Made by a program: the position numbers and the translations under genes. The notes under the pieces were generated by a model, which saw only the letters and a list, made by a program, of their open reading frames with translations, was not told the DNA's origin and searched no databases. From Kyrpidia spormannii (lineage in GTDB: Bacteria; Bacillota; Bacilli; Kyrpidiales; Kyrpidiaceae), in the NCBI RefSeq assembly GCF_002804065.1, contig NZ_CP024955.1:434001-498000 (forward strand): a DNA stretch of 64,000 nt, written 5' to 3'. This document shows, in pieces, positions 36,706-47,067 of the stretch (positions within the stretch are counted from its first letter, which is position 1; each line of letters opens with the position of its first letter).

Positions 36706-39588
36706 ATGCCGCAGGAAGCGATTGTGATCAAAGGCGCGCGAGTGCACAACTTAAAAAATATCGATGTGACGATACCCCGGGAGAAGTTCGTGGTATTGAC
36801 CGGATTGAGCGGATCGGGGAAATCCTCTTTGGCTTTCGATACTATCTATGCCGAAGGGCAGCGGCGCTACGTGGAGTCGCTGTCCGCCTATGCGCGCCAG
36901 TTTTTGGGTCAGATGGATAAACCCGATGTGGACAGTATTGACGGATTGTCCCCGGCCATCTCCATCGATCAGAAAACCACCAGCCGAAATCCACGGTCCA
37001 CGGTGGGAACGGTGACGGAGATTTACGATTATTTGCGGCTCCTGTACGCCCGGGCCGGGGAACCTCACTGTCCCAAGTGCGGTCGTCCCATCACTTCTCA
37101 AACGGTGGAACAGATGGTGGACCGCATCATGACACTGCCTGAGCGCACGAGGATTCAGATTCTCGCCCCGGTGGTCCGGGGGCGCAAAGGGGAACATGTG
37201 AAGCTTTTTGAGGATTTGGCGAAACAGGGCTTTGTGCGCGTGCGGGTGGACGGGGAGATCCGGGAGTTGACAGAACCCATCCGCCTGGAGAAAAACCGCA
37301 AGCACCGGGTGGATGTGGTGGTGGATCGCATTATTGTCAAGCCCGACATTGAGCAGCGGTTGGCAGATTCCATCGAAACGGCTTTGGATCGGGCCGGAGG
37401 CCTGGTGACCGTGTCTGTGATCGATGGGGAAGAATGGTTATTCAGCCAGAATCTCGCCTGCCCGGATTGCGGGATTAGCGTTGGGGAGCTGAGCCCGAGG
37501 ATGTTTTCGTTTAACAGTCCGTACGGGGCATGCGAAGCGTGTACGGGTCTTGGCACGAACATGGAGATCGACCCGGAGTTGGTGATTCCGGACCGCACCC
37601 GCAGCATCGCCGAAGGCGCGATTGTGCCTTGGGTGGGAAGTACGTCGAATTATTATCCACAACTGCTGGAAGCGGCATGCAAAGCCTTTGGCGTGGATCA
37701 GGACGTTCCTGTGGAAAATTTGGATCCAGAACTGGTGGAGAAGTTGCTGTACGGGGCGCCGGGGGAGAGAATCCGGTTTTCGTATGAGAACGATTTTGGC
37801 CACATGCGGACTGCAGAAGTGTATTTTGAGGGGGTCATTCCCAATCTCGAACGGCGGTATCGGGAGACGGGATCGGAACACGTACGGGAGTTCATTGAGG
37901 AATTTATGAGTACAAAGCCTTGTCCTGCATGCCAAGGGCGGCGGTTGCGACCCGAAGCTTTGGCTGTTAAGCTTGGCGGGAAAAATATCGCCGAGGTGAC
38001 GGCGCTGTCGGTGACGGAAGCCCTCGCTTTCTTCGAAAACTTGTCGCTCACCCCCAAGCAAGCGCACATTGCCAGGCAAGTCCTCAAAGAGATTCGGGCC
38101 AGACTCGGTTTTCTCCGGGATGTGGGCTTGGATTATCTCACCCTGGACCGGCCGGCAGGGAGTCTGTCCGGCGGCGAGGCCCAGCGCATTCGCTTAGCGA
38201 CCCAGATTGGATCCGGTCTGACCGGGGTGCTGTATATTCTCGACGAGCCCTCCATCGGCCTCCATCAGAGGGATAACGAGCGGTTGATCCGCACCCTGGA
38301 GCGGATGAGGGATCTGGGAAACACGCTGATCGTCGTGGAACACGACGAGGAGACGATGTTGGCTGCGGATTACATCATCGATATCGGGCCGGGCGCCGGG
38401 GTGCACGGCGGCGAGGTGGTGGCCGCGGGGACGCCCCGGGAAGTCATGGCGAACGTCCAATCGGTGACAGGCCGTTACCTGAGCGGCCGGGAGTTTATCC
38501 CCCTCCCTGCGGAGCGAAGAAAGCCCAGCGACCGATGGATTGAAGTGGTGGGGGCTTCGGAGCACAACCTCAAAGGGATCGACGTGAAGTTTCCCGTTGG
38601 TCTTTTTACCTGTGTGACCGGAGTGTCTGGATCCGGAAAAAGTACGTTGGTCAACGAGATTCTCTATAAGGCCTTGGCGTCCCAGTGCAATGGCACCCGG
38701 GTGCGGCCGGGGGAGCATCGGGAAATCCGCGGCCTTGAATACGTAGATAAGGTGATCGATGTGGATCAATCCCCCATCGGCCGGACGCCCCGCTCGAACC
38801 CCGCCACGTATACCGGGGTGTTCGACGATATCCGCGAGGTCTTCGCCGGGACGCCCGAGGCGCGGATGCGCGGGTACAAGAAGGGGCGCTTCAGCTTTAA
38901 CATCAAGGGTGGACGGTGCGAGGCCTGCCGGGGTGACGGCATCATTAAGATCGAAATGCACTTTCTCCCCGACGTCTATGTCCCCTGCGAGGTGTGCAAA
39001 GGGCGGCGGTACAACCGGGAGACCCTGGAGGTCCGTTATAAAGGGAAGAATATCGCTGAAGTTCTTGACATGACTGTGGAAGATGCGGCGGAGTTCTTTA
39101 AGGCTGTCCCCCGGATCGCGCGGAAGCTGCAGACTTTGTCCGATGTGGGCCTCGGTTACATGCGACTGGGGCAACCGGCTACCACGCTGTCCGGTGGCGA
39201 GGCCCAGCGGATCAAGTTGGCTTCGGAACTGCACCGCCGGAGTAACGGGAAGACCGTCTATATTCTCGACGAGCCCACCACAGGCCTTCACGCCGCCGAT
39301 ATTCGGAAACTCTTGGATGTCCTCCAACGACTGGTGGAGGCTGGGGATACGGTCATTGTCATCGAGCACAACCTCGACGTCATCAAAACCGCCGATTATC
39401 TCATCGACCTCGGCCCGGAGGGCGGGGATGGCGGAGGCCAGGTGATCGCCACAGGTGCTCCCGAAGACGTGGCGGCCAATCCGGCGTCCCACACCGGCCG
39501 ATTCCTGGGTCCCATTCTTGAACGGGACCGCAAACGGTCAGCGGGCCGCCGCGACCGCCCGAGTGTGGCCGTGCCTTCCACAGGGTGA
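36706..39588 (+). CDS. uvrA: Excinuclease ABC subunit A
   Basis: The 960-residue damage-sensing ABC ATPase has two Walker A motifs ([20 protein letters not shown] near residue 30 and [20 protein letters not shown] near 640) and two signatures ([39 protein letters not shown]). The zinc modules are [16 protein letters not shown] with CEACTGLG, and CEACRGDGI with [10 protein letters not shown]. The ATG at 36706 was chosen over a GTG at 36676 because homologues begin shortly before [14 protein letters not shown] and GAGGTGA lies ten bases upstream. It forms UvrA2B2 with the preceding gene product. Confidence 0.95.
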   Translation: MPQEAIVIKGARVHNLKNIDVTIPREKFVVLTGLSGSGKSSLAFDTIYAEGQRRYVESLSAYARQFLGQMDKPDVDSIDGLSPAISIDQKTTSRNPRSTVGTVTEIYDYLRLLYARAGEPHCPKCGRPITSQTVEQMVDRIMTLPERTRIQILAPVVRGRKGEHVKLFEDLAKQGFVRVRVDGEIRELTEPIRLEKNRKHRVDVVVDRIIVKPDIEQRLADSIETALDRAGGLVTVSVIDGEEWLFSQNLACPDCGISVGELSPRMFSFNSPYGACEACTGLGTNMEIDPELVIPDRTRSIAEGAIVPWVGSTSNYYPQLLEAACKAFGVDQDVPVENLDPELVEKLLYGAPGERIRFSYENDFGHMRTAEVYFEGVIPNLERRYRETGSEHVREFIEEFMSTKPCPACQGRRLRPEALAVKLGGKNIAEVTALSVTEALAFFENLSLTPKQAHIARQVLKEIRARLGFLRDVGLDYLTLDRPAGSLSGGEAQRIRLATQIGSGLTGVLYILDEPSIGLHQRDNERLIRTLERMRDLGNTLIVVEHDEETMLAADYIIDIGPGAGVHGGEVVAAGTPREVMANVQSVTGRYLSGREFIPLPAERRKPSDRWIEVVGASEHNLKGIDVKFPVGLFTCVTGVSGSGKSTLVNEILYKALASQCNGTRVRPGEHREIRGLEYVDKVIDVDQSPIGRTPRSNPATYTGVFDDIREVFAGTPEARMRGYKKGRFSFNIKGGRCEACRGDGIIKIEMHFLPDVYVPCEVCKGRRYNRETLEVRYKGKNIAEVLDMTVEDAAEFFKAVPRIARKLQTLSDVGLGYMRLGQPATTLSGGEAQRIKLASELHRRSNGKTVYILDEPTTGLHAADIRKLLDVLQRLVEAGDTVIVIEHNLDVIKTADYLIDLGPEGGDGGGQVIATGAPEDVAANPASHTGRFLGPILERDRKRSAGRRDRPSVAVPSTG

Positions 39589-39608
39589 TTGGAGAAAGGG
39601 GGTGTCCC

Positions 39609-39950
39609 ATGCGTTGGATCGTTTCTCTCATTGTTAATGCGCTGGCTTTGCTCCTGGCTGCCCGGTGGATCGATGGCATTCACGTTCGAGGGTTTGGGTC
39701 GGCGGTGATCGCCGCCTTGATCCTCGGTATTGTGAATACTCTCATCCGCCCGATTCTGCTCTTTTTCACCCTCCCCTTGAACATCATAACTTTGGGGTTA
39801 TTTACCTTTGTGATTAACGGTTTCCTGTTTTACCTTGTGGGGAATTTGGTACAAGGGTTTGAAGTCCGCACTTTGGGTGCCGCCATTCTCGGCAGTCTTT
39901 TGGTCACCGTGGTGAGTTTTATTGTCAACAAAGTGATCAGCATTCTGTAG
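39609..39950 (+). CDS. Phage-holin-4-superfamily membrane protein (YvlD-like)
   Basis: The 113-residue protein is almost wholly hydrophobic, with four helices: SLIVNALALLLAARWI, GSAVIAALILGIVNTLI, FTLPLNIITLGLFTFVINGF and LGAAILGSLLVTVVSFIVN. This is the pattern of the Phage_holin_4_2 / YvlD family; despite the name it is not linked to phage here. Bacillus yvlD also lies near uvrAB. Function is unknown, though some members affect envelope stress resistance. The start follows GAAAGGGGG, 20 bases after uvrA, so it probably shares its transcript. Confidence 0.8.
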   Translation: MRWIVSLIVNALALLLAARWIDGIHVRGFGSAVIAALILGIVNTLIRPILLFFTLPLNIITLGLFTFVINGFLFYLVGNLVQGFEVRTLGAAILGSLLVTVVSFIVNKVISIL

Positions 39951-40029
39951 CCTTAATCCGAGGAGATTCATCAAGAAACGGGATTCTGAATACAATAGAG
40001 GCGTATCATTGACACGGTATCACTGCTCC

Positions 40030-40051
40030 TCCCTCCAAAGGGGGATTTTTT
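40030..40051 (+). terminator. Weak terminator-like hairpin before the M23 peptidase gene
   Basis: A short TCCC/GGGGA-type stem around CCAAA is followed by six Ts (40046-40051). Only about five pairs form, so efficiency is doubtful. It would end the uvrB-uvrA-yvlD transcript. Confidence 0.4.
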
Positions 40052-40127
40052 ATGCAGTGGGGGAGGAATTTCGCGAAGGATGTCGAATTCTTAATGTCGT
40101 TGTGTGTGTGCGCGGGGGAGGGGTTTG

Positions 40128-41564
40128 ATGCCGGGAAAAGAAGAGAGAAGCACAACATGGCGAGAGTTTGTCGAAAGTTGTCGAAACTATGTCCAAGAGG
40201 AATGGATCGGCTTACGTTCCCGTCTGAGATTCCGATCGGTGGTGGGGGAGTTCCGCCGGCAGTTGAGCGGGCGGACGGTGGTGGTCCTCTCGGCGATGGT
40301 GCCCGTAGCGGCGGTGGGTGTGGCGGTGGTCCAATCTCACATCAATCGGGCTCCGCTCGCTTACATGGTTTATGTAAACGGGATTTATGTCGGGGTGACG
40401 CCGGACATACATAGCGTGGATCGGCTGAGGAACCGTTTGGGACCAGAAGCCCAAGTGGATGTGCGAACAGTACATATGGCTTTGCCGGCGTCGACGGCCG
40501 AGCAGTTTTGGCGATCCCTGGCGGCTTCCCCGGCAGTGCCAAAAGTGTACGCCGTTTATGTCAATGGGAAGCCGGTGGTGGCAGTGGCCACAGAAGACGA
40601 CGCCAAGGCGGCGATCGAGAGGGTGAAAGCCCTGTATACCCCTCCGGGCGGCCACGTGGATCAGGTGGCCTTTCGGGAAAGGGTAGACTTTGGCCCGGTC
40701 GATCGATGGAGCGGCGCCACGGTGCGAACGGTCGATGAAGCGGTGCAGATTCTCCAACAGGGGACGAACGTGCAAAAACATTATCTGGTATCTAGGGGAG
40801 ATACGTTGTGGACCATTGCGGCGGCCCACAACACCACCGTGGACCAACTGCAGGCTGCCAATCCGCAATTGGCGAACCCGGACGAGATTCAAGAAGGGGA
40901 TACGCTTAACCTCAACGCCGTGCAACCTTACGTGCACGTGGAAGCGGTGCAGACGGTCACCCGGGAGGTGGCCATTCCCTACGATGTTCAGTATCAGGAT
41001 GACTCGTCCATGCCCACCGGCCAATCGAAGGTGATCCGGGATGGGGCGGAAGGGCGGAAGCAGCAGACGGTCCGCATTCACTACGAGAACGGACGTCCCG
41101 TGCGGGAAGAGGTTTTAAGCGAGCAAGTGCTTCAAGATAAAGTGGATCAGATTGTGGCCCGGGGGACCGGGCCGGCGGCGGGATATGCCGGGCCGAACTG
41201 GATCTGGCCGACCACCGCGCACCTCATCAGCTCGCCCTACGGGGAATGGCGGGGACGCGAATCCCACCCCGGGGTGGATATTGCCGCTCCATATGGGGCG
41301 CCGGTTTATGCCAGTAATGGAGGTCGGGTGATTTTTGCCGGATGGGATTCAGGCGGTTACGGCAATTGTGTGAGGATCGATCATGGCAACGGCGTGGTGA
41401 CGATCTATGGACACATGTCCCAAGTGCTGGTGTCCCCGGGTCAGGCGGTGGCCCAGGGTCAAGTGATTGGACATGTCGGCGCCACCGGCGAAGCCACAGG
41501 GCCACACTTGCACTACGAGGTTCGCGTGGGTGGTCATGTGGTCAATCCGATGCCGTACAGTTGA
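40128..41564 (+). CDS. Cell-wall M23 metallopeptidase with LysM and G5 domains
   Basis: The 478-residue protein has a cytoplasmic start of about 50 residues, one anchor helix (TVVVLSAMVPVAAVGVAVVQ), a middle domain (about 75-215), a LysM domain (HYLVSRGDTLWTIAAAHNTT, about 221-265), a G5 domain (about 270-350) and a C-terminal M23 peptidase. The zinc ligands are in HPGVDIAAPYG and PHLHYEVRV, with the catalytic GHMSQ between. It should cut peptide cross-links in peptidoglycan outside the membrane. The order fits Firmicute wall hydrolases used in growth or sporulation. The ATG follows GGGGAGGGG. Confidence 0.88.
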   Translation: MPGKEERSTTWREFVESCRNYVQEEWIGLRSRLRFRSVVGEFRRQLSGRTVVVLSAMVPVAAVGVAVVQSHINRAPLAYMVYVNGIYVGVTPDIHSVDRLRNRLGPEAQVDVRTVHMALPASTAEQFWRSLAASPAVPKVYAVYVNGKPVVAVATEDDAKAAIERVKALYTPPGGHVDQVAFRERVDFGPVDRWSGATVRTVDEAVQILQQGTNVQKHYLVSRGDTLWTIAAAHNTTVDQLQAANPQLANPDEIQEGDTLNLNAVQPYVHVEAVQTVTREVAIPYDVQYQDDSSMPTGQSKVIRDGAEGRKQQTVRIHYENGRPVREEVLSEQVLQDKVDQIVARGTGPAAGYAGPNWIWPTTAHLISSPYGEWRGRESHPGVDIAAPYGAPVYASNGGRVIFAGWDSGGYGNCVRIDHGNGVVTIYGHMSQVLVSPGQAVAQGQVIGHVGATGEATGPHLHYEVRVGGHVVNPMPYS

Positions 41565-41633
41565 TCAGGCCTGTGGCGGGCCACGTGGCGGCGGCTCTCA
41601 ATTCCCCGGCGCATGGCATGGGATGGACAACGA

Positions 41634-41665
41634 ACGCCCCCGGGAGAACGTGCACCCGGGGGCGT
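41634..41665. terminator. Terminator between convergent M23 and flavin-reductase genes
   Basis: ACGCCCCCGGG (41634-41644) pairs perfectly with CCCGGGGGCGT (41655-41665) around a ten-base loop. Rightward it is followed by GACCGTTTT. It can serve both converging genes. Confidence 0.65.
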
Positions 41666-41687
41666 GACCGTTTTGACGCTGATGGCT

Positions 41688-42164
41688 CTAGCCGCCGTAG
41701 TTGAGGCCGGTCTCCCGTAAGGTCATTGGGTCGCCCTGCCGATGAACCCCCGCATTCACCACTTCGCCGACGAAAATGGTGTGGTCGCCCCGCTCATTGA
41801 CATCCACCACTTTGCACTCGAACCAGGAGAGGGCGTCCGTGAGAATCGGGCTGCCCGTTTGTTCCGTGTAGAATTCGATGTCCCCAAACTTGTTCCCCAC
41901 CCGGGAAACCGGTTTGAAAAAGGCGAAAGCCAGATCCTTTTGTCCGGTTTCAAGAACATTGACAGAGAACACGCCGCTGGATTTGATACCATCGCAGGAG
42001 GTGGTCCCCTTTTTCGCAGCCACTACCACCAAGGGCGGATTGAAGGAAGTTTGGGTCACCCAGTTGGCGGTAAAAGCATTCACATCGTCGCCCACTTTGG
42101 TACCAATGACGTAGAGTCCATATGTAATGCCGCGCAGTGCTGTCTTTTTGGCTTGTTCGTCCAT
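41688..42164 (-). CDS. Flavin reductase-family protein (FMN-binding split barrel)
   Basis: The 158-residue protein has the family features GITYGLYVIGTKVGDDVNAF followed by ANWVTQTSFNPPLVVVA, then SGVFSVNVLETGQKDLAFAF. These proteins bind FMN and pass electrons from NAD(P)H to flavin or a partner enzyme. The ATG at 42164 has AAGGAGTGA six bases upstream; an in-frame ATG at 42188 has none. The gene is monocistronic and convergent with the M23 gene. The physiological partner is not visible. Confidence 0.85.
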   Translation of the reverse strand: MDEQAKKTALRGITYGLYVIGTKVGDDVNAFTANWVTQTSFNPPLVVVAAKKGTTSCDGIKSSGVFSVNVLETGQKDLAFAFFKPVSRVGNKFGDIEFYTEQTGSPILTDALSWFECKVVDVNERGDHTIFVGEVVNAGVHRQGDPMTLRETGLNYGG

Positions 42165-42330
42165 GAGTATCACTCCTTTTTTCGACATGATCTCGACTCC
42201 GTTTTTTATTGTACAAAAAACCTCGGGCTCCCACCACCGATTTCTGTGGCCATCGGCTTCCTCTCAGCATATATAGGCGATAAAAACAGGGCTATGGTCC
42301 GGTGGGCCGGATGGACAGGGGTGAGTTGCC

Positions 42331-42501
42331 ATGTGGGTGGTATTCGCCAGTTGGATTATCGGATTTCTGGCGATGTGGTGGGTTTTCGCCGATGCCTCGA
42401 AACGCCGGGGCCGCAATCTCGGGTGTTTGTGGTCGCTGATCGTCCTCATTCTCGGTCCTCTTGGATTGGTTGCCTATCTTTTTGTGCGCGGCTCGGACTA
42501 G
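42331..42501 (+). CDS. 56-residue two-helix membrane protein
   Basis: This short frame starts at an ATG after GGGGTGAG and encodes two hydrophobic helices (MWVVFASWIIGFLAMWWVFA and LWSLIVLILGPLGLVAYLFV) joined by a basic turn (DASKRRGRN). The hairpin shape with GPLGLVAYLFVRG resembles small PLDc_N-like or DUF membrane proteins, but I cannot name the family. Composition and ribosome site support a real gene. It precedes the his operon promoter by 100 bases. Confidence 0.6.
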   Translation: MWVVFASWIIGFLAMWWVFADASKRRGRNLGCLWSLIVLILGPLGLVAYLFVRGSD

Positions 42502-42600
42502 AACCGACAGGCTAAACGGATTCAGGAAATCGATCGGGGAAGCTGGGAGGCCGCTGTCCCCGGGCGATTTTGGTGTATCATGAAAGAAAGGCCGTTTGGA

Positions 42601-42629
42601 TTGACAGTGTCTGGGATGCCGGGTACGAT
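42601..42629 (+). promoter_or_regulatory. Promoter of the histidine operon
   Basis: TTGACA (42601-42606), 17 bases, TACGAT (42624-42629): a near-consensus sigma-A promoter about 50 bases before the hisZ start. I see no T-box (no AGGGTGGNACCGCG-like segment) and no his leader peptide. Confidence 0.8.
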
Positions 42630-42681
42630 ACGAGTGTCCTTTTGTCCGGTTGGCCTGACCGAAAAGGCTGAGGTGAACAGA

Positions 42682-43947
42682 GTGGACAAACCCTTGATTT
42701 TTGAAAAACCGCACGGTGTGAAAGACTATCTGCCTCCCTGGGCACGGCGAAAACGGGAGTTGGAGGCGACTTGCCAGCGGGTGTTCCGCCGCTGGGGATA
42801 CCAGGAACTGATCACCCCGACGATGGAGTTCTTGGAAACGTTTCAGAACGGGGCGCTCCGCAGCGGAGAAGACCGCGTGTTCAAGATGATCGACCGTTCG
42901 GGCCGGACGGTGGTCCTGCGCCCGGACATGACGGCTCCCATCGCCCGGGTGGTGGCCTCGGAATTGGCGGCCGAGCCCTTGCCCATTCGCCTGTCTTATA
43001 CGGCTGCCATTTTTCGCAGGCAGGAGCGGGTGGCGGGTCGGGATGCGGAGTTCACCCAGGCCGGGATCGAGTTGATCGGGGACGGATCCGTCGACGCGGA
43101 CGCGGAGGTGATTGCCTTGGCGGTCCGGACCCTGGAGGAAGCCGGGGTTCGGGTGTTTCGGTTGGCGGTGGGGGACGTGGGGTTTTTGGAGGGTCTGTTC
43201 GCTGAGCACGCCGGGGAGCCTCTGGCGGAGCGGCTGCGAAGCCATTTGGTGAAGCAAGATTTTGTCGGATTCGAGCAAGAGTTGGAGGACGCGGACTTGC
43301 CGGAAGCGAATCGGGAAACACTCCGGGCTGTCCCCGGATTGCGGGGGGGTCCTGAAGTGGTGGAGAGGGCCCGAGCCCTCACCACCCACCCAAGGGCCAG
43401 GCGATCCCTGGACAGGATGGGGGAATTATGGGGAATCATCGGCTTGTACGGGGTGAGCCACCGGGTTCAGATCGACCTCAGTCTGATGCTGGATTTATCC
43501 TATTATACGGGCATGATCTTTGAGGGATACGCCTCCGGAGTCGGCTTTCCGGTGTGCGCCGGAGGGCGTTATGACGAGTTATTGGAACGGTTCGGACGGC
43601 GCAGTCCGGCGACGGGGTTTATGATTGGCGTGGAACGAGTGTTGGATGCCCTGGAGCGGGAGGCGCCGAGCCCGCCGGTGGTGGTGCCCCGGATTCACTA
43701 TGTGCCTCAGCGCCGCCAGGAGGCCGTGGCTTTTGCTCTCTGGCTTCGGGAGAAGGGCCGGAACGTGGCGTTGGAATGTCACCCGGCCGGCAGCGGGGAG
43801 GGACAAGCTGGTAGCTTGCAAGGACGGGATGCGGACGGTGAGCCGGTGTTCTGGTTGGATGGCGGAGGGACGTCCGGAAGCGCAGAGATGGCCGGCTGGT
43901 TTGAAGAATGGCGACGATCCGGTCAGCGGGAGGGAGCTTTGCGATGA
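42682..43947 (+). CDS. hisZ: ATP phosphoribosyltransferase regulatory subunit HisZ
   Basis: The 421-residue paralogue of histidyl-tRNA synthetase lacks tRNA charging and activates the short HisG. It shows class II synthetase motifs: PHGVKDYLPPWARRKRELEA, the motif 2 analogue LPIRLSYTAAIFRRQERVAG and GFPVCAGGRYDELLERFGR. The GTG at 42682 follows GAGGTGA; another GTG at 42673 is possible. It opens the eight-gene his operon and overlaps hisG by four bases. Confidence 0.92.
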   Translation: MDKPLIFEKPHGVKDYLPPWARRKRELEATCQRVFRRWGYQELITPTMEFLETFQNGALRSGEDRVFKMIDRSGRTVVLRPDMTAPIARVVASELAAEPLPIRLSYTAAIFRRQERVAGRDAEFTQAGIELIGDGSVDADAEVIALAVRTLEEAGVRVFRLAVGDVGFLEGLFAEHAGEPLAERLRSHLVKQDFVGFEQELEDADLPEANRETLRAVPGLRGGPEVVERARALTTHPRARRSLDRMGELWGIIGLYGVSHRVQIDLSLMLDLSYYTGMIFEGYASGVGFPVCAGGRYDELLERFGRRSPATGFMIGVERVLDALEREAPSPPVVVPRIHYVPQRRQEAVAFALWLREKGRNVALECHPAGSGEGQAGSLQGRDADGEPVFWLDGGGTSGSAEMAGWFEEWRRSGQREGALR

Positions 43948-44579
43948 TGGAACCGCTTACCATTGCCTTATCCAAGGGGCGGATTCTGCCGCAGACGGTT
44001 GCCCTGTTCCGCCGGGCGGGTCTGGAGGTTCCCGAGGATCTGGACGAATCCCGAAAGCTGATCCTCCCGAGCGCAGACGGACGGCTTCAGTTTATTCTTG
44101 CGAAACCTGTGGATGTGCCGACCTATGTGGAATATGGTGCCGCGGATCTGGGAGTTGTCGGGAAAGATGTGCTATTGGAGGCTCGGCGAAATTTGTACGA
44201 GCTTCTCGATCTCGGCATTGGCCGTTGCCGCATGTGCCTGTGTGGGCTGCCGGATCTGGTGTGGCGGACTCACCGGGTGGCCAGCAAATATCCGCACATT
44301 GCGGCGGATTACTTTCGCGACCAGGGTAAGCAGGTCGAGGTGGTGTACCTCAACGGCTCGGTGGAATTGGCGCCCTTGGTCGGGCTGGCTGATGCCATTG
44401 TGGATTTGGTGGAGACGGGGCGCACCTTGAAAGAGAACGGGCTGGTGATTCACGAGGTGATCGCGCCCATTACGACGCGGATGGTGGCGAACCGCATGAG
44501 TTTTCGCCTCAAAGGGGAAGCCATCGATCGGGTGACCCAAGCGCTTCAGAGGGTTGTTGGCGGGGGGGATTCGTGTTGA
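43944..44579 (+). CDS. hisG: ATP phosphoribosyltransferase, short form (HisG-S)
   Basis: The 211-residue enzyme adds ATP to PRPP in the first step of histidine synthesis. It begins with the ALSKGRILPQTVALFRRAG block and has YGAADLGVVGKDVLLE, and the PRPP-binding ADAIVDLVETGRTLKENGL. It lacks the C-terminal ACT-like regulatory domain of long HisG, so it depends on HisZ for activity and feedback control. The ATG at 43944 overlaps the hisZ stop; a second ATG follows at 43947. Confidence 0.95.
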   Translation: MMEPLTIALSKGRILPQTVALFRRAGLEVPEDLDESRKLILPSADGRLQFILAKPVDVPTYVEYGAADLGVVGKDVLLEARRNLYELLDLGIGRCRMCLCGLPDLVWRTHRVASKYPHIAADYFRDQGKQVEVVYLNGSVELAPLVGLADAIVDLVETGRTLKENGLVIHEVIAPITTRMVANRMSFRLKGEAIDRVTQALQRVVGGGDSC

Positions 44580-45868
44580 ATATGTGGGATGTCGAGTCGT
44601 TTTTATCCCGACGGCGCCGAGGATTCCGCTTCGAGGAAGAGCGGCGGGTGGTGGAGGAGATCATTGCCGCCGTCCGGGAAGGCGGCGATGAGGCCGTGCG
44701 GAGTTATACGAAAACTTTTGACCGCATGGAACTCGGGGATCTGCGGATGCCCGAGGCGTGGTTTGAGGCGGCGGAAGCGAAGGTGACCGACGAATTTCGG
44801 GCGGTGATCCGGGAAGCGATCGGAAACATCCGGCGGTTTCACGAACATCAGCGGCGCAGTTCCTGGTTCATGTCCGAAGAGGATGGGCGTTTTCTCGGTC
44901 AGGTGGTGCGGCCGATTCGCCGGGTGGGGGTTTATGTGCCCGGTGGCCGGGCCGCCTATCCCTCCTCGGTGTTGATGAACGTCATCCCCGCCCAGGTGGC
45001 CGGGGTGAAAGAAGTGGCCGTGGTGACGCCGACGCCGGAGGGGCAGTGGAATCCCGGGGTGCTGGTGGCCCTCCGGGAACTGGGGGTCCGGGAAGTGTAC
45101 CGGATCGGCGGGGCTCAGGCGGTGGCGGCCCTGGCTTTTGGCACGGAGACCATCCGGGCGGTGGATAAGATCGTCGGACCCGGCAACCTTTATGTGGCCC
45201 TGGCCAAGTCGGCGGTGTTCGGACGGGTGGGCATTGACATGATGGCCGGGCCCAGCGAGATTCTGATCGTGGCTGATGAAGCTGCCGACCCCGAGTGGAC
45301 GGCGGCGGACCTATTGTCCCAGGCGGAACACGATCCGATGGCCAGCGCGGTGCTGGTCACGCCCTCGAAAACCTTGGCCCAGGGCGTGATGAAGGCGGTG
45401 GAGCGCCGGCTCGCCAAGCTTCCCCGCCGGGATATCGCCCGGCAGTCCATGGAACAGCAAGGGGGGATTCTCCTGGTGGACAGCATCGAGGAGGCGGTGG
45501 CCGTGGCCAACCTGGTGGCCCCGGAGCATCTCGAGTTGATGGTGGCGGATCCCCACCGCTGGCTCGGGATGATCGAATCGGCGGGGGCGGTGTTTCTCGG
45601 CCCCTGGAGTCCGGAGCCGGTGGGGGATTATTTTGCGGGGCCGAACCACGTCCTGCCCACCGGCGGGTCGGCCCGTTTTGCCTCACCCTTATCGGTGGAC
45701 GATTTTGTCACGCGGATGAGCGTCATTCAGTACAGCGAGGCGGCCCTGCGGACCCAGGCGGCGAGGATCGCCCTTTTCGCCCGGGCGGAGGGGCTGGAGG
45801 CCCACGCCCAAGCCGTGGAAGCTCGCATGGAGCGGGGAGGGAGGGGCCGGGATGGCGCGGCGCGGTGA
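44573..45868 (+). CDS. hisD: Histidinol dehydrogenase
   Basis: The 431-residue zinc enzyme oxidises histidinol to histidine in two NAD-dependent steps, the end of the pathway. It has [56 protein letters not shown] and the metal/catalytic region [14 protein letters not shown], then PEHLEL and [10 protein letters not shown]. The start GTG at 44573 overlaps the hisG end; an ATG nine bases later (44582) is an alternative. Confidence 0.95.
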   Translation: MLNMWDVESFLSRRRRGFRFEEERRVVEEIIAAVREGGDEAVRSYTKTFDRMELGDLRMPEAWFEAAEAKVTDEFRAVIREAIGNIRRFHEHQRRSSWFMSEEDGRFLGQVVRPIRRVGVYVPGGRAAYPSSVLMNVIPAQVAGVKEVAVVTPTPEGQWNPGVLVALRELGVREVYRIGGAQAVAALAFGTETIRAVDKIVGPGNLYVALAKSAVFGRVGIDMMAGPSEILIVADEAADPEWTAADLLSQAEHDPMASAVLVTPSKTLAQGVMKAVERRLAKLPRRDIARQSMEQQGGILLVDSIEEAVAVANLVAPEHLELMVADPHRWLGMIESAGAVFLGPWSPEPVGDYFAGPNHVLPTGGSARFASPLSVDDFVTRMSVIQYSEAALRTQAARIALFARAEGLEAHAQAVEARMERGGRGRDGAAR

Positions 45869-46436
45869 GATCCATCGGACCACGGGGGAGACGGACATCC
45901 GGCTGATGCTGGATTTGGACGGTGAGGGCCGGCGGAGTCTTGAGCTGCCGGTGCCTTTTTTGAAACATATGTTGGATCTTTTTGCGAAACATGGACGGTT
46001 CGATTTGACGGTCCAGGCCACCGGGGACACGGAAGTGGACGATCATCATACGGTGGAAGATATCGGGATTTGCCTGGGGGAGGCTTTCGCCCGGGCGGTG
46101 GGAGATAAGCGGGGGATTCGGCGGTACGGCACCCGCTATGCCCCGATGGACGAGACACTGGCCCGGGCGGTGGTGGATGTCAGCGGCCGGGGGATGTTGG
46201 TGTTCCGGGCGGATTTTCCGATGGAGCGCGTGGGGATTTTTTCCGTGGAACTGGTGGAGGAGTTTTTCCGGGCTTTCGCTCACCACGCCGGGGTGACGCT
46301 GCATTTGGAGGTTTTGTACGGGCGCAATGCCCACCATATGGTGGAAGGTCTGTTCAAGGCCTTTGCCGGCGCCTTGCGGGAAGCGGTGCTCCTGGACGGG
46401 CCGATGGAAGTCCCGTCGACGAAAGGGGTGTTATAG
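45852..46436 (+). CDS. hisB: Imidazoleglycerol-phosphate dehydratase
   Basis: The 194-residue monofunctional enzyme dehydrates IGP to imidazole acetol phosphate. It has the two metal-binding motifs [20 protein letters not shown] and [20 protein letters not shown], the usual Firmicute form without the phosphatase domain of enteric HisB. Its ATG lies within the end of hisD. Confidence 0.95.
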   Translation: MARRGEIHRTTGETDIRLMLDLDGEGRRSLELPVPFLKHMLDLFAKHGRFDLTVQATGDTEVDDHHTVEDIGICLGEAFARAVGDKRGIRRYGTRYAPMDETLARAVVDVSGRGMLVFRADFPMERVGIFSVELVEEFFRAFAHHAGVTLHLEVLYGRNAHHMVEGLFKAFAGALREAVLLDGPMEVPSTKGVL

Positions 46437-46440
46437 AAAG

Positions 46441-47067
46441 ATGATCGCCGTTATCGATTATGGCATGGGGAATTTGCACAGTGTGGCCAAAGGGTTTGCC
46501 AAAGTCGGGGTCGAGGCCCGGGTCACCTCGGATCCCCGGGCGGTGGTCGAGGCGGATGGTGTGGTGCTGCCCGGCGTCGGCGCCTTTGGCGATGCGATGT
46601 TTAATCTTCGGCACCTCGGGATGTTGGACGCGATTCGGCGGGTGGTGAAAGAGGGACGCCCGCTGCTCGGCATTTGTCTGGGGATGCAGTTGCTGTTTTC
46701 GGAAAGCGAGGAGCACGGCCGTCACGTGGGGCTGCATCTGATTCCGGGAAAAGTGCGGCGCTTTCAGGGGGATTTTAAAATTCCCCACATGGGCTGGAAC
46801 GATTTGACGATTCGCCGGCCGGACCACCCTCTGGTGGACGGGGTGAAAAATGGCGATTTTGTGTATTTTGTTCATTCGTATTATGCGGAGCCCCAGGATC
46901 CCGGGGTGGTGGTGGCAGATACTGACTACCACGTGCAAGTTCCGGCCATTGTGGCCAAGGATCAAGTGATGGGGATGCAGTTTCACCCGGAGAAGAGCAG
47001 CGATATCGGGCTGCGGATGTTGAGGAACTTCGCAGATCTGTGCGGCGAAAGGGTGGGGCAGGCGTGA
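46441..47067 (+). CDS. hisH: Imidazole glycerol phosphate synthase, glutaminase subunit
   Basis: The 208-residue class I amidotransferase supplies ammonia to HisF. The nucleophile Cys is in PLLGICLGMQLLFSESEEHG, and the catalytic His-Glu is in MGMQFHPEKSSDIG. The oxyanion-strand block VLPGVGAFGDAMFNL is intact. It starts four bases after hisB and overlaps hisA. Confidence 0.95.
   Translation: MIAVIDYGMGNLHSVAKGFAKVGVEARVTSDPRAVVEADGVVLPGVGAFGDAMFNLRHLGMLDAIRRVVKEGRPLLGICLGMQLLFSESEEHGRHVGLHLIPGKVRRFQGDFKIPHMGWNDLTIRRPDHPLVDGVKNGDFVYFVHSYYAEPQDPGVVVADTDYHVQVPAIVAKDQVMGMQFHPEKSSDIGLRMLRNFADLCGERVGQA

Noticed and set aside
38194-39492. 432-codon leftward frame antisense to uvrA
   Set aside because: Composition is that of a shadow frame, and uvrA covers the whole region in sense with all motifs.
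39609-39950. Phage holin as evidence of a prophage
   Set aside because: The Phage_holin_4_2/YvlD family is a common chromosomal membrane family; no other phage genes are near, and the gene follows uvrA as yvlD does in Bacilli.
42165-42681. T-box or his leader peptide upstream of hisZ
   Set aside because: No AGGGTGGNACCGCG-like segment, no His-codon run and no terminator between the promoter and hisZ.
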